A stretch of DNA of 64,000 bases from Tricholoma matsutake (GCA_026075535.2 AP026548.1:9920001-9984000), one strand, 5' to 3'; counted from the first letter of the stretch, positions 1 through 11,574 are shown. Translations and numbers: made by a program. The notes: generated by a model not told the origin, from the letters alone.

Positions 1-987
1 ATTGGGTATTGTCACTAAGTGGCATGTGTTGTGCTTTCTACATATTCTTTGTCTTTGAAGATCTCACCACCCACTTTGCCACCCACTTTGCCACTCGCTT
101 TGCCTGTAACTCTGGTTATACAATTTTTCAATCCTCAGTGATAATGTGTCTGTTTTCCCTCTTCACTTGCATGCATGGCTCATTCAAGGAAGTGACATAA
201 GGGCATTGGCGGTGTCAATCCCAATTCCAATCATGAGAACAAAGTTCATATCTCAGCTACTGCCACCTGCACTATGACCTCATTAACCTATAGTCTACAC
301 AACATGAGGAGCAAGAAGAAGCCCCATACAGAGCCTCCTCCAGCTACTGTTGGATCTGAGCAAAAAACCAAACCACAACCTAAGAAGTGCAACCAGGTAT
401 TTACTTTGAGTCTCATCCTTGCTGCTCACTGACAATTGAACCAGGGCAGCTCAATCAGTGTCACAACACATTTGTTGACTGCTCTGACAATGTCAAAAGG
501 TTTGATGTAGTCAAACAACATCAGTCACCTCTGAGCATTAAGCACATGTTTGAGTTCTGCCAGTACCAGTTTATGGTCTGCACAAACCTGTTGTAGTTGT
601 TCTTTCAGTTTTGGTTTTTTATGTTTTGGTAGCAGTAGAGGTACAGGGTTCAGCAGATTGTAATTGTTTTGTTTATCTATACATGTACATGCAGCATGGT
701 TGGTGACTATAAGATTATGTGTTAAAAACAGCAGTCTGAGTATGATTGAGGTACACAAGTGCAAAGCTACAAGGGTGCATACAGTCCGAGATGTCCATTG
801 GCCATCTAGTGAAGTAACAGAAAGTTATACCCATTCAGTAAGGGTGGTGCAAGACAGGTCTTTGGATGATTTAACAGCAACATTGACAGTTTCAGGTACA
901 GGTAGCAGTGTTCAAACAGGTGCAGTTTTGACAGGTATTGGTGCAGTGTGGGAAAGTCTTACCTGCAATGTGACCCATGCTACACCC
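1..987. other. Unassigned AT-rich DNA
   Basis: No gene is supported here. The open frames are short, overlap on both strands and show no recognisable domain. The stretch directly precedes the copia gag-like fragment that starts near 988 and may contain more of that decayed element, but I cannot align it to a known domain. Confidence 0.4.
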
Positions 988-1870
988 TAGACCTACCATG
1001 TCACAACACTCAGATGGAGAAACTCCTGAACAACCAGTACCATGCATACACTTTGCAGCCCCTAAATGAAGCACTAGAACATATCCTTCATGCTTGAGAG
1101 CCAGGGAGCCAGAAATCATGACTGATGCTCCATGTGATACACCTGCTCATGGTGATGAACCCAACAGCAGAACCCCATGATTATATTGCACTAATCTAAA
1201 CCAAGGAATATTTGAATATCAGTAAGTTGTCTGACTGTGATCATTTAACAGACATGAACTGGACGAATGGAAGGAAAGGATGCAGAGAGTTTTTATCAAT
1301 TGCAACATCACCAAATATATTACTGGAGATATATAGAAAGACCCAATAATCCTGTAGGTGCATGTAACTGGGACAAGAATGACCCTTGGGCCCAACAGGT
1401 TATAATTCAGAACATACATAACCTCCACACAGATAAACCATATAGGCTCAAAGGATACTGCAAACAAAATGTACCTCATGCTTTTGGCAACTCAGAAAAA
1501 TGGCACATCAGACAGTTACATTTATATCAACTCAATTATATGAAACCAAGGTATATGATGGAGGAGATCTCTTGAAACACCTCAATACAATGAAGTCCCT
1601 CTGTAACAGAATTAACCAATTCCCAAACCCAGAATTTCATGTTTTGGATATGTGATTCAAGTCCACAGTTTTGGTGTCCTTACCACCCAGTTGGCAAACC
1701 TTTGTGGACCCATATAATGGGAACACCAATGACCTCAATGATCCAGATCCAAAATGCTGTATTTCCTCTGATCAATTTATAGGTATAATATGGGAGGAAT
1801 ACAAGATACAGGCCAATCACAAACATGGCTCAGAAATCTATATGGCAAACTCAGATTTATTCAAGAGGAC
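988..1870 (+). pseudogene. Copia gag fragment
   Basis: The translation shows the copia gag (UBN2-like) pattern: a WKERMQRV-type helix, then a YIERPNNPVGACNWDKND-like segment and AQQVI, and further on SLPPSWQTF at about 1673-1700. Gag normally packages the element RNA. The reading frame is broken by several stops and frame changes. A second copy of the same segment lies inverted at 2433-3217 and keeps a longer open frame at its start. Family assignment rests on motif recall only. Confidence 0.65.
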
Positions 1871-1875
1871 CTGAC

Positions 1876-2080
1876 CATTATTTATGGAGACAATGAGGGG
1901 TCTGTAGTATTAACACACAACCCCCAATTTTATCAATGGTCAAAGCACATTGCTCTTTGCCATCACTGGGTCAGGGACCTTGTGAATGAAAAAGTTCTTG
2001 ATATACAGAACTGCTGAGATCCAGAGCAAACAGCAGATGTATTAACTAAAGCTCTACCAAAGCCAAAATTTGTATGACAT
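1876..2080 (+). pseudogene. Copia RNase H C-terminal fragment
   Basis: The frame reads YGDNEGSVVL, then SKHIALCHHWVRDLV, then a TADVLTKALPKPKF-like tail. This is the conserved end of copia RNase H (DN.SA, the HI..R.H.IR block and the ADILTK motif) just ahead of the polypurine tract. A stop at about 2017 interrupts it. It is joined to gag sequence by an internal deletion that removed the rest of pol. Confidence 0.7.
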
Positions 2081-2247
2081 AGAGAAGAGATGGGCATCCA
2101 GTCAACACACTAGTAACCTAGTAGCTTTCCTCATGTGTGGAAAGGTTTTTTCCACAGGGTTTTCCCACCACACAGAGGTTTTGATGCACCTGGATGAATT
2201 AACTAACCATTCCCCTGTACTCAAACCATGGTAGGCTTGAGGGGGAG

Positions 2248-2432
2248 TGTTGGGATATGGGCAAGCCATGCATGGTCCAAGTAAATAATTCTATTATTAG
2301 TACATGCTATATATAGATCATAGTACACATCAATACTACAATAGGCATATACAAGACATCTAAGTCTCACTTTGATTCTAACCATGTGCAATAATAAGCC
2401 CCCCCTTCCTTGCGCAATTATAAACCCCAATA
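2248..2432 (+). repeat. Copia copy 1 3' LTR
   Basis: It starts TGTTGGGATATGG directly after the purine tract and ends ACCCCAATA. The inverted copy at 3287-3674 carries the same sequence on the other strand, with about 200 extra bases in the middle. A TATATATAG stretch near 2310 may be the promoter. Confidence 0.7.
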
Positions 2433-3217
2433 TGTATTCCTCCCATATTGTACCTATAAACTAATCAGAGGACATACAGTGTTTTGGATCTGGATCATTG
2501 GGGTCATTGGTGTTCCCATTATAGAGTCCACAAAGGTCTGCCAACTGGAGGGTAAGGACACCAAAACTGTGGACTTGAATCACATATCTGAAACATGAAA
2601 TTCTGGGTTTGGGAATTGATTCTATCACAGAGGGACTTCATTGTATTGAGGTGTTTCAAGAGATCTCCTCCATCATATACCTTGGGTTCATTTAATTGAG
2701 TTAATATAAATGTAACTATCTGATGCACCATATTTTTGTGAGTTGCCAAAAGCATGTGGTGCATTTTGTTTGCAGTATCCTTTGAGCCTACATGATTCAT
2801 CTGTGTGGAGGTTATGTATGTTTGGAATTATAACCTGTTGGGCCCAAGGGTCATTCTTGTCCCAGTTACATGCACCTACAGGATTATTGGGTCTTTCTAT
2901 ATCTCCAGTAATATATTTGTGATGTTGCAATTGATAAAAACTCTCTGCATCCTTTCCTTCCATTTGTGCCAGTTCATGTCCATTAAATGATCGCAGTCAG
3001 ACATCTTACTGACATCTGAATATTCCTTTGTTTGGATTAGTGCAATATATTTGTGGGGTTCTGCTGTGGGTTCATCACCACAAGCAGGCATATCACATGG
3101 AGCATCAGTTGTGTTTCCTGGCTCCCTTGCTCTCAAACCTGAAGGATATGTTCTTAGTGCTTCATTTAGAGGCTGCAAAGCATATGTGTGGTACTGGTTG
3201 TTCAGGAGTTTCTCCAT
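2433..3217 (-). pseudogene. Copia gag fragment, copy 2
   Basis: The minus-strand frames give EKLLNNQYHTYAL, then MSDCDHLMDMNWHKWKERMQRV, then DIERPNNPVGACNWDKND and a LLKHLNTMKSLCDRIN segment. These match copy 1 in order. The frame changes near 2900 and again near 2800. The fragment lacks everything after gag. Confidence 0.65.
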
Positions 3218-3286
3218 CTGAGTGGTGTGACATGGTAGGTCCAGATAATTAACTCATTAAGCTAGATAGGGCCAGGGCCCATACCC

Positions 3287-3674
3287 TATTGGGGTTTGTA
3301 ATTGTTGAAGGAAGGGGGGGATTATTATTGTGCATGGTGAGAGTTAAAGTGAGACCTGACATCTCATATACTCCCATTGCAGTATTGATGCATACTGTAC
3401 CAACAGAATCAATTCATCAGGGGGTGTGACCTGTGACCTACCTGACAAAAAGTCATTTTTGTCAGGTCAAAAAAATTTCTGTGACCTGCACAAAAATTTG
3501 ATCACAAACACATCTAAATTGCCTTTTTTTGACACCTTTGGCTCTCCCAGGTTTGTCAATTCCTGTGACCCATGACTGACAAACTGATTGCATTGATACT
3601 ATGATCTATATATAGCATGTACTAATAATGGAATTATGTACTCGGACCATGCATGGCATGCCTGTATCCCAACA
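3287..3674 (-). repeat. Copia copy 2 5' LTR with internal insertion
   Basis: Read on the minus strand it starts TGTTGGGATACAGG and ends CCCCAATA, as in copy 1's LTR. It is about 388 bp against 185 bp because of an insertion at roughly 3392-3594. The insertion is bordered by ATTGAT repeats and contains the hairpin CCTGACAAAAA / TTTTTGTCAGG near 3450-3476. Confidence 0.65.
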
Positions 3675-4865
3675 ATCCTAAGAGAACTCAACCAGAGTCT
3701 CTTAGTATCATATATGCCACTATACATGTGATGTGCATGAGGCTCAGCCATGCTCATACCATGTGTGCAATCAGTAAGATAACTCTGGCCATGCTACATC
3801 CATGCCTGTCCACAGTGCCTACCCCTAACCATGCTGTTTGTAATCTAATAAGATGATCTGATTTGATACAATAAGATAAGATATTGGAGAGACTCTCATA
3901 ACACATACCATGGACAAGTACCTTGAGTTGCTGTATAAATAGTGGAAAGGCTAGAAATGCGAGTTCATTCACCTTGGTCAGATGATTTCCCACATGGGCC
4001 ACAAATTTAGAAAAGCCCCAGAACCAGGCCACTGGGGGATTTACCAGGCTATTACTTTAACAATTGTTGTGATTTTTATGTTATTACTCTTATATACTTG
4101 ATGATTTCACAAATATTTTCAGGATTTTAGAGCCCCTCTGTCATGTCCAACAAGCTGTCAAATCTGTGGAATAAGGTAAAGAAGAAAACTGCCATTTTGG
4201 GGTTGATTTTGATAATCAGGTGCATTGTTACTTGTTCCTTGCTTGATATCTGCCTATGCTAACTAGAGCTAAGGACATGCCTTGACAGACCAGTATTATG
4301 GGCACCTCTTCAGATGGCAAAGATGTAAGTATAAATAAAGGTAGGTAAGGCAGATAAGAAATGCTCAGTCGTGGGTGCATCAAAAACCCTGTGGGAAAAG
4401 CTACCAGCTGGTGACAACCATTTGAGAAATGAAAGATAAAGGTTAAAAATGAAGGAATGTGAAATGAAAGTGTACAGAAACATTCAACCCAACAGTGTGG
4501 ACTGGACTGAATGTGCACAGTATGATGTGGCTGAGTGACATGGCCATCTGTGAGAATATTGAGCAATTGTTGAAGGGTTAAGGAAGGGAATGTGTCTTGA
4601 ATAAGATGAAAGCATAGATGCAACAGCCTGGACTGACTGAATGTCTGATGTGGCAAGTTATAACTTATGATGTGGCTGTGTGACATGGCTGGGTGACATG
4701 GCCATGAGTGCACAAATTAAATGAGTGAAGAATCAAGGGTGAGGAATATGTGGCATGATATAGCAGTCAACATTAGGAAGATAAGGATAGTGGTTGATAA
4801 TGTGAAATGGTTTGGGTAGGGGCTGGTGATAAAATCAGGCTTCATTTGCATCAATGACACGGGTC
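3675..4865. other. Intergenic, no gene seen
   Basis: AT-rich DNA with only short unsupported frames. About 4480-4700 contains a degenerate direct duplication (two copies of a GATGTGGCTG...GTGACATGGC block). The 161-residue minus frame at 4228-4713 spans this duplication and has no domain, so I do not call it a gene. Confidence 0.5.
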
Positions 4866-5393
4866 TAGTGCTTTGAGGTCCAGTCTGGTCCAGTTTTTTA
4901 CCCCAAATGAGGAAGGACCAGAACCAGAACCAGTCCATGTAACAGGTAAGGTATGGACTGGACTGGTTTAAACTGGTCCACTGTGCAAAATGTGCAACTG
5001 GACTTTTTAATGAAATATCACAGGTTTACCCCCTGTGATAAGGCATGGACATCTTTTTCAGCAAATTTCTATCAAATATCATGAAAAATAACAGTAAAAA
5101 ATGCAGAGGTACTTTTTGATGACATATTGCAGGAAAAACCCACAAGTCATGTTGACATGACTGGCAGGTTTACCCCCTGTGATGAGGTGTGGACATTGAA
5201 CCATCAGTCCTGGTTTGAACCAGTTTAGACTGGTTCTTTGCCGGTTCAACTACTAATCTACAAATGGAAGGACTGATAACTGGACCATTCTTGAACCAAC
5301 TAGAACCATGAACTGCAGTCCTATAGGACTGGTTCAAAATTGCAGTCAGTCTGGTCTGGTCCTCAGTCCTATGGACCAGACCTCAAAGCACTA
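4866..5393. mobile_element. hAT-like non-autonomous element (MITE)
   Basis: The ends are perfect 15-bp inverted repeats, TAGTGCTTTGAGGTC (4866-4880) and its complement (5379-5393), matching the hAT end pattern YAGNG. Many subterminal copies of GACTGGTCC/GGACCAGT fill the arms. A gypsy-A solo LTR sits at the right edge. If the LTR and one copy of its TACAT duplication are removed, the flanks are CACGGGTC and CATGGGTT, an 8-bp duplication with two C/T differences. There is no coding capacity. Confidence 0.75.
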
Positions 5394-5396
5394 CAT

Positions 5397-5806
5397 TGTT
5401 AGGAAACCACCCCATTACCTAATAAAATTTCATTTTTATTTTATTATGTCGAATTACACTACATGATGCCACATGATGCCAAATGACGCTACACTTTGAT
5501 AGCATGAGAATTTTATTTTGCACACATCAAGATGTATGCGCATGTATGCACATGTCGGTAACAACAATGTACAATATGTGTAACATAGTATATAAACCCT
5601 AAATATACACCTAGGGGACCCAGTTGTGTTCTCTTAGGTATTCCACCTACATTTTGGTGTGAAAGGCCTTTGTCAACAAACTCACCTATTAATAACCCCT
5701 CGCATCAAAACCATTAATTCCCCCATCACAAGTGTGGATCCTGCCCCCTTCTTGTAGAGAGAACCTGCATGGTCTTAGCTAGCAGATAGTGGGTGTCGCC
5801 CTAACA
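5397..5806 (+). repeat. Gypsy-A solo LTR
   Basis: It starts TGTTAGGAAACCACCCC and ends CCCTAACA, and is homologous over its whole length to the LTRs at 13825, 25717, 44045 and 49878. It is flanked by a 5-bp duplication TACAT (5392-5396 and 5807-5811). At about 410 bp it is slightly longer than the 400-bp copies. No internal region follows, so it is a recombination product of a former full element. It lies inside the right target duplication of the hAT-like element. Confidence 0.9.
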
Positions 5807-5811
5807 TACAT

Positions 5812-6359
5812 GGGTTGCCAGTTTGTGTGCTGCAAGCCTGCATTTAGACAGTGAGGCCATCTATAATTTAATGATGTGACAGGCAGCCACTCAAGCTGAC
5901 ACTGGAACACCAGAGCAATGATTTGAGGAAGGGGTGGTGGTGTGACAATAGTGTGACACCAGGTGACAGTATCACACACATTCAGTGAGTCTGAGAGATG
6001 AGGAGAGACAGGATAAAATGAAACTTAATTCTTCCTCTGGAATTGGTACAACTGTCGGGCTTTTATACCTACTGGCTATAAATAAGAGTAAGCAAATAGG
6101 TTGAAGCTGAAACATTGCTCGAGAAATAGAAGGTATGAGAAATATGTGATCAGTGAAATAGGATCCTGTGTCAAATGGCATGGTGGTGTTTATGGCAGTG
6201 TTGGTGGTCCGATGAGTGTCGTCATGTAGCTTGTCACTTTTGCTACAGGTTGTTGTTGTTGTTGTTGTTTTTTGGAAATGGCTATCACATGCCTCTGGTC
6301 CAGCTCTTCAGTGGGGATTTGTCTACCATGGAGGCATCCTTAGAACATAGTATCTTGGA
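5812..6359. other. Intergenic with short TTG microsatellite
   Basis: No supported gene. A (TTG)n run lies at about 6247-6270. Confidence 0.4.
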
Positions 6360-6680
6360 TGCAAGTGCCTTCATTCAACAGAAAAGTGCAGAGTAGTGTT
6401 GCAAATTTTCTTTGTCACATGATTGATGATGGTTGTCCTCCTCATTGATTTCGTTTTCTGGTTTGCCCTGAGCTTCCTCTGATACTAGTACATTGTACTG
6501 GTTCTGGGTCACCAAATGGGGAAACCTTCATGGGGACTCTTCCACAAAATTCTGCTGCACACCTTCCTCCTGCTTCACTTCCTTGATTGTAGCTTCCCTA
6601 ATCTTTCTCTTCTGCTTGCAATTCCTAGAAATATGCCCTATCTGCCCACAGGTAAAACACTTAAGTGCCACTTCCAGTAG
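6360..6680 (-). pseudogene. Gypsy-A gag zinc-knuckle relic, antisense
   Basis: The minus strand encodes CFTCGQIGHISRNCKQKRK, a CCHC knuckle close to CFNCGQLGHISRNC in gypsy-A copy 3. The non-coding stretch that follows (about 6570 down to 6430) also matches the gag-protease spacer of copies 2 and 3. No LTR adjoins it. It is an older, more diverged fragment of the same lineage. Confidence 0.75.
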
Positions 6681-6874
6681 GGCAGAGCCTAAATTTCAAC
6701 TGCTGAAGGTAACTACACAAAAACATCAACTTTGGGACTTCTAAAATAGGAAGGACAACTATAAATTCATGTCCATCGAGTAGCTCTCCCAAGCACCAGC
6801 CCCTGTGCTTAAAGATCTCCAATGCCTCCAACCGCTCAGCATAACGACTGTAGCGATCGATAACAGATCTTACC

Positions 6875-7286
6875 AGGACCCCGGCATATGCGGTTATAGG
6901 TCCGATACGAAATCTCTACATTTTAGTTGTTTTCGTCAGCCCGATTTTAGCACCGTCCGTCAGCATTTGGCTCGGACCTCAGATTTTTCGTCGGATCCAT
7001 ACGCACACCGGATCGGACATAGCCAGTGACAAGGGTCTTATTTTGGCCAAATTTTGGCTGCCACATATCAAATTCTATACAAAATACATTTGACATCTGG
7101 ATTTTGGATTTTATCTCAGCCTTGACTTGGATCTGTACGCATCAGGATCGGACATTACGCCAGACAGGTCCATCCGTAATCGGACCTTCACAGTGAACTG
7201 ACCATTTCGTACGCAGTTTTGGATCGGACCTAAGGGGCCATATCCAGCATTAGGATCGGACATACAACAGCATATGCCGGGGTCCT
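6875..7286. mobile_element. 412-bp MITE with 17-bp inverted ends
   Basis: The ends are AGGACCCCGGCATATGC (6875-6891) and its exact complement (7270-7286). Both sides are flanked by ATCTTACC, an 8-bp target duplication. Copies of GGATCGGAC lie inside the arms, for example near 7010, 7145, 7214 and 7250. No coding frame is present. The 8-bp duplication fits hAT, P or Merlin superfamilies, and the end sequence does not decide between them. Confidence 0.85.
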
Positions 7287-7294
7287 ATCTTACC

Positions 7295-8002
7295 TTGCGA
7301 TCACCTTTCGGAGGTTGAAATTTCCATTCCGCTCTGTGTATTTTTTCCGTGACCTATCGTTTTGAGTTCAGCTGTACTTAAGGCAAACTTAAGGACTGCG
7401 AATCTGCGATAACTTACGAGTCGTGCGATCACTCGGATGGCTCCGGCCGCATGGTCACTACGTGTCACTTGAGAAAGTCCAGTTTTCCGGCTTTCAGTAG
7501 GATTTTAGGTATTGTGAACGTCCTACCCTTCTTTTGTATGACACAATCTTCCGCTACACATCAGGCGCGCATCATGGTTCAAACGTTCATGGACTATACG
7601 TTCCAATCGTTTTGTCGCAGATAAGATAAACGGCTCTGGTGCCTGAGTCATCAGGCCCTGTTTAGTATCTACACATGGAGATGTAATTTGGCATGGTGAA
7701 AACGAAGACGTATGTGCATTTCGAATTCACTAAATTGACATGCGCCCGTAGGAGTGTTAGACGGCATCTCAGGCCAAAAGCTTTTGTTTGCAGATCTACT
7801 TAGAAACACGGCGGTGTGGGCAACTCTGTCACCGTTGTCACATGTACATGCAACCGCGCGTTTCGCTACCTGTATAAGGTGCGATAACACGAGATAACCA
7901 AACATCCATGTGAAGCTGTTATTACTGTATAAATGGCTACCGAGAACGAGTTTAGCTCCGTCCTGCACCTCCTGAATCAAGTCAGCTTTTGGACGGCAAA
8001 TC
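7295..8002 (+). promoter_or_regulatory. Upstream region of the OPT gene
   Basis: Unique, higher-GC sequence ahead of the transporter. A TATA-like TATAAAT is at 7928-7934, 69 bp before the ATG. A 111-residue minus frame (7669-8004) overlaps this region but has no recognisable domain. I treat the stretch as promoter and 5' leader. Confidence 0.4.
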
Positions 8003-11000
8003 ATGGACGTCGAGTCTGCTCATCCGCCTCCCAAATTCACCGACTCCTTACACAGCAATGAGGAGAAGTACGGCAGAGTCGAAGTAGCGGTGCCCATTGA
8101 TGGGGACGTGTACCACGATGTTCGTGCGATCGATCTCGGTGAGAATGGGAAGGAACGCCCTATCGGTGCGTATTGCCTGAGCTTGTTCTCATCAGCATTC
8201 CTGAGCTCCTTCCAGAAACTGATGTCGATGTCGCCACACGTCTCATCTCTCTCGAGGATGACCCCACCCTCCCTGCGTTTACATTCCGAATGTGGTTCCT
8301 AGGTCTCGGTCTCTCGTGCTTCGGGGCCGTTCTTGGTCAGATTTTTGTAAGCTCTCATCTCTCTGCGAACATGAAATAAACCGAACCCTGAACCCGGAAT
8401 TCATTAATGCAGTACTTTAGACCCCAGACTGTCTACGTTAGCCGGCTCTTCCTGCAAATTATAGCTTACATCCTCGGTGTGGTGCTCGAAGAAATCATTC
8501 CTGGGCCAGGTAATCCGCATGAGGGCTTGAGATTTGGGGAAAATGGCTTTTGGAGGTTCATGAACCCGGGGCCATTCAGTAATATTTCCTTGCCTTCACA
8601 TCATCCCAATTCCTAACATCCACATGTCGTCCAGATATTAAAGAACATGTCGTGATTACGATTTTTTCCTCGACGGCTGCCGAATCAGCGCTTGCCATCA
8701 GCATTTTCGCCGCAGATGACCTCTATTACAATATCAACGTAGGTCGAAATCAGGATGCCGTTGACATGGTGAACTGACGATCATCTTTTCTCTACAGCCC
8801 AACGTCGGTGTTGGGATCTTCACCCTCATCGGTACATCTCCTTGTATCGCCATTTCCGGACTGTGTTCATTTTCTTCCTACAGGTTCTCAGCTGATAGGT
8901 TATGGGCTTGGAGGTGCTTACTCTGTCTATATAGTTTTTCAGCTTGGTAATTGACACAGTTATGGCCAGGTATGATGCGCGCATTCCTCGTATACCCGAC
9001 CTACATCATTTTCCCCAACTTGCTTCCCACTGTCCAACTCTTCGACGCCCTCCACCGCGGCAAAAAGATGTTCCTGCAGAAGAAGCGGGTCCAGTTCTTC
9101 TGGTTGACCTTTGTTGGAATCTTCGTTTGGGAGTGGTTCCCAGAATATATTGCCCCGTAAGCAAGCTAGTAGTACCTGTTCATCCATTGCCATTATTTTC
9201 TATAGGACACTCACCGGAATCAGCATCTTCTGCCTGGCGAATAGGCGCAGTGCATGGTTCACACGGATTTTCGGTAAGGGCATCCACGCGATCCCTTCCT
9301 ATCGATATCTTTGCTCAGGTTTCCAATAGGTGGTGCTGCCGGAAATGAAGGGCTCGGGATGTTCTCGATCTGTTTTGACTGGAATTACGTCGGATCGGGC
9401 GGATCATCGATTGGAGCGCTTTTTACGCCATTGAACACCCAGCTGTCTTTGTATTCTGGCACCGCGATTTGCATGTGCGTCTGGTCGTTTGTTCGTCTTG
9501 GAATACGGCCCTTTCTGACGCAAATAATCCAGTATCGCCTTTTGTGCTTGTTATGCCCAGAACACCTGGAACGCTCAAAACTCTCCCTTCTTGTCTCAGT
9601 CTTTATTCTATGAGAATGGAACGCTCTTTGACCAGCTAAGCATCTTGGACAGTAACTTCAGGTTTGACCCTGCCAAACTGGATGTAGTTGTTCGTTTATC
9701 ACATCCTCATATCATCACGTAACACGTTTATGAGAACGTTTATCCCAGGGACTGCCTTGGTTTGCAGCTTCAAGTCTTGACGAAAATAGGCACTAATCTC
9801 GCAATCGGTGCGACCTTTACGCACGTATTCCTCTGGTATGGCAAAGACATTGTGGACGCTATTAGGAAGTACAGAGTTAGTAACTTTCATGGTCATCCTA
9901 CAAGTGAACCGAGCTAATCACCTGCTGTTCAGGCCGGTGATAACTACGACCCTCACCTCGAAAAGATGAAGGTTGGCAAATAGCGCAGTTGTAGTTCTAC
10001 AAAATCTGACGCTGCATATCAATACAGATCTACTCCGAGGTTCCTATGTGGTGGTATATTGTCGTGTTTGTCGGAAGCTTTGCCATGGCAATGGCGACCG
10101 TTTACACAAGCGGATCTGGCCTACCCTGGTGGGTTTACTTGATCATTTATGAATTAAATGATTCACATTCCTGTTATTTCGATGGTGGGGTCTGATCGTG
10201 GCCATTATTCTCGCTTCCATTTTCCTTCCTTTCGTGGTGACGGTTTACGCTATCACTGGTATGTTCATTTATGACTATTGAACGAAAGTTGGGGGCTTGA
10301 TGAGTCGTAGGTTTCGTTCCGGATAGCATGAGCTTGGTTCAGGTACGCCACGTCCCATGTCACCTCTTATTCTGTTATTGCTCATCAACGATGTAGATAA
10401 TTGGTGCATCAATACTCCCAGGAAGCCCACAAACCACTATGTATTTTACGCTTTATGGATACAACACCGTTTTACAAGCACGAGGGCTCATCCGTGACCT
10501 AAAAATGGTATTCAGGCTCTATGATTCATACTCATGCTCCCACGCCTGAGCGGTATCCTTAGGGTCAATACACAAAGTTGCCCCCTCGCGTGACATTCAC
10601 CGTACAATCAGTGGGCGCCGTTGTGGTACGTCATATATTCATACCCCATCGTCTCGTTGCATCCTGCCCTTGTTGATGCCGTTCATAGGGAGGCCTCTTG
10701 AACTACATCATCATGAAAGTACTTATTTCCGCTCACCGTACGATCCTCCTAGACGTCCAGGGATCCAATGTCGTGAGTATCTTCCCATTTGATATCAACG
10801 AGTTTTTGCTAGTGCTGATATTTATTCGAACGACTCTAGTGGTCAGGTCAGCAGGTCCAAGTATGTGTTTTTTTACGCCCTTTCCACTCGGCTAATACTT
10901 TATCTCCCGGCAGACCTTCAACAGTGATGCAGTCTCTTGGGGTGCCCTTGGGAACATTTTGTATGCACCTGGAGGTCGTTATGCAGTAAGTTCCGATGAT

Positions 11001-11574
11001 ATCCATGCAATATAGTTCGTTTCTAACATTCTCCAGATCGTGCCTTTCTCGATTCTCATAGGGCTTGCAGTTCCTGTCCCATTTTGGCTACTCCATAAAT
11101 ACTATCCTCAGCTCGGGACGCGTCATGTCGTAACACACGTCCTTTGCTGTAAGGATCATTATGGAAAGTCTCTCTGGATTTGTTAAGGAGTAACGTTTAT
11201 AGGGACGCTCGGATACCTCAGCGTGGGGATTAACAGCTCAATTTTCACGACGTTCTGCCTGGCCCTCTATTCGCAATACTACCTTAGGAAGTATCATCCC
11301 CGCTGGTTCAGGAAGTACAATTTCCTCCTTTCCGCTGCTCTCGATGGCGGCACCCAGGTACACGATTTATTTCATGTACGACTTTTGCTCACTCAAAGAC
11401 GCAGGTCATGGTTTTCGTATTTACATTCGCAGTTGGTGGAGGAAGTGGCAAGACTGTCAACTTCCCAAACTGGGCCTTGGTGCGTTAAATGAATCGCTTG
11501 CGTCTGATGTCTATTTACAAGGTTGTGTACAGAATCCGACGGGTAATCCTGATTATCGCGAGAGACTAACATAG
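8003..11574 (+). CDS. Oligopeptide transporter, OPT family (24 exons)
   Basis: A proton-coupled peptide transporter of the OPT superfamily, predicted in the plasma membrane or an endomembrane. My exon model is 8003-8165, 8216-8346, 8413-8578, 8635-8738, 8798-8831, 8884-8913, 8970-9156, 9206-9273, 9330-9474, 9533-9683, 9768-9875, 9933-9971, 10028-10128, 10185-10258, 10311-10342, 10397-10507, 10563-10625, 10689-10772, 10840-10860, 10914-10985, 11037-11148, 11203-11357, 11405-11479 and 11533-11574. It totals 2268 nt (755 residues), normal for the family. Visible landmarks are FRMWFLGLGL, FWRFMNPGPFNIKEH, YPTYIIFPN, NEGLGMFSICFDW, GATFTHVFLWYGKD, PGSPQTTMY, YAPGGRYAIVPFSI and KYNFLLSAALDGGTQVMVF. 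Two problems remain: the intron ending at 10184 has TG instead of AG, and the intron before exon 11 keeps frame only with the acceptor at 9767, which skips a conserved LPWFAAS block. The copy may be damaged. Confidence 0.85.

Larger units (their letters stand above)
988..2432 (+). mobile_element. Ty1/copia copy 1, deletion derivative with 3' LTR
   Basis: A defective copia element on the plus strand. It carries a gag segment (988 to about 1870), a short C-terminal RNase H segment (about 1876-2080), a polypurine tract TTGAGGGGGAG at 2237-2247 and a 3' LTR beginning TGTTGGGATATGG at 2248. Protease, integrase and reverse transcriptase are missing, so gag is joined almost directly to the RNase H tail. 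An inverted second copy begins at 2433. The 5' LTR was not found upstream. Confidence 0.75.
2433..3674 (-). mobile_element. Ty1/copia copy 2, inverted, 5' LTR plus gag
   Basis: A minus-strand fragment of the same copia family. Reading leftwards it has an LTR (3674 to 3287), a short leader containing TATGGGCCCTGG and a gag segment that stops exactly at the end of copy 1's LTR. Positions 988 to about 1800 and 2433 to about 3240 therefore form a long inverted repeat. No target-site duplication was found, so this may be a truncated self-insertion or a rearrangement. Confidence 0.7.

Noticed and set aside
4228..4713. 161-residue minus-strand protein
   Set aside because: The frame spans a degenerate direct duplication, is low in complexity (His, Ser, Leu, Pro) and has no recognisable motif.
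7669..8004. 111-residue minus-strand gene
   Set aside because: It overlaps the start and promoter of the OPT gene, has no domain and no intron signals.
9749..9800. Frameshift as proof that the OPT gene is dead
   Set aside because: An alternative acceptor at 9767 keeps the frame, so the sequence alone does not prove inactivation.
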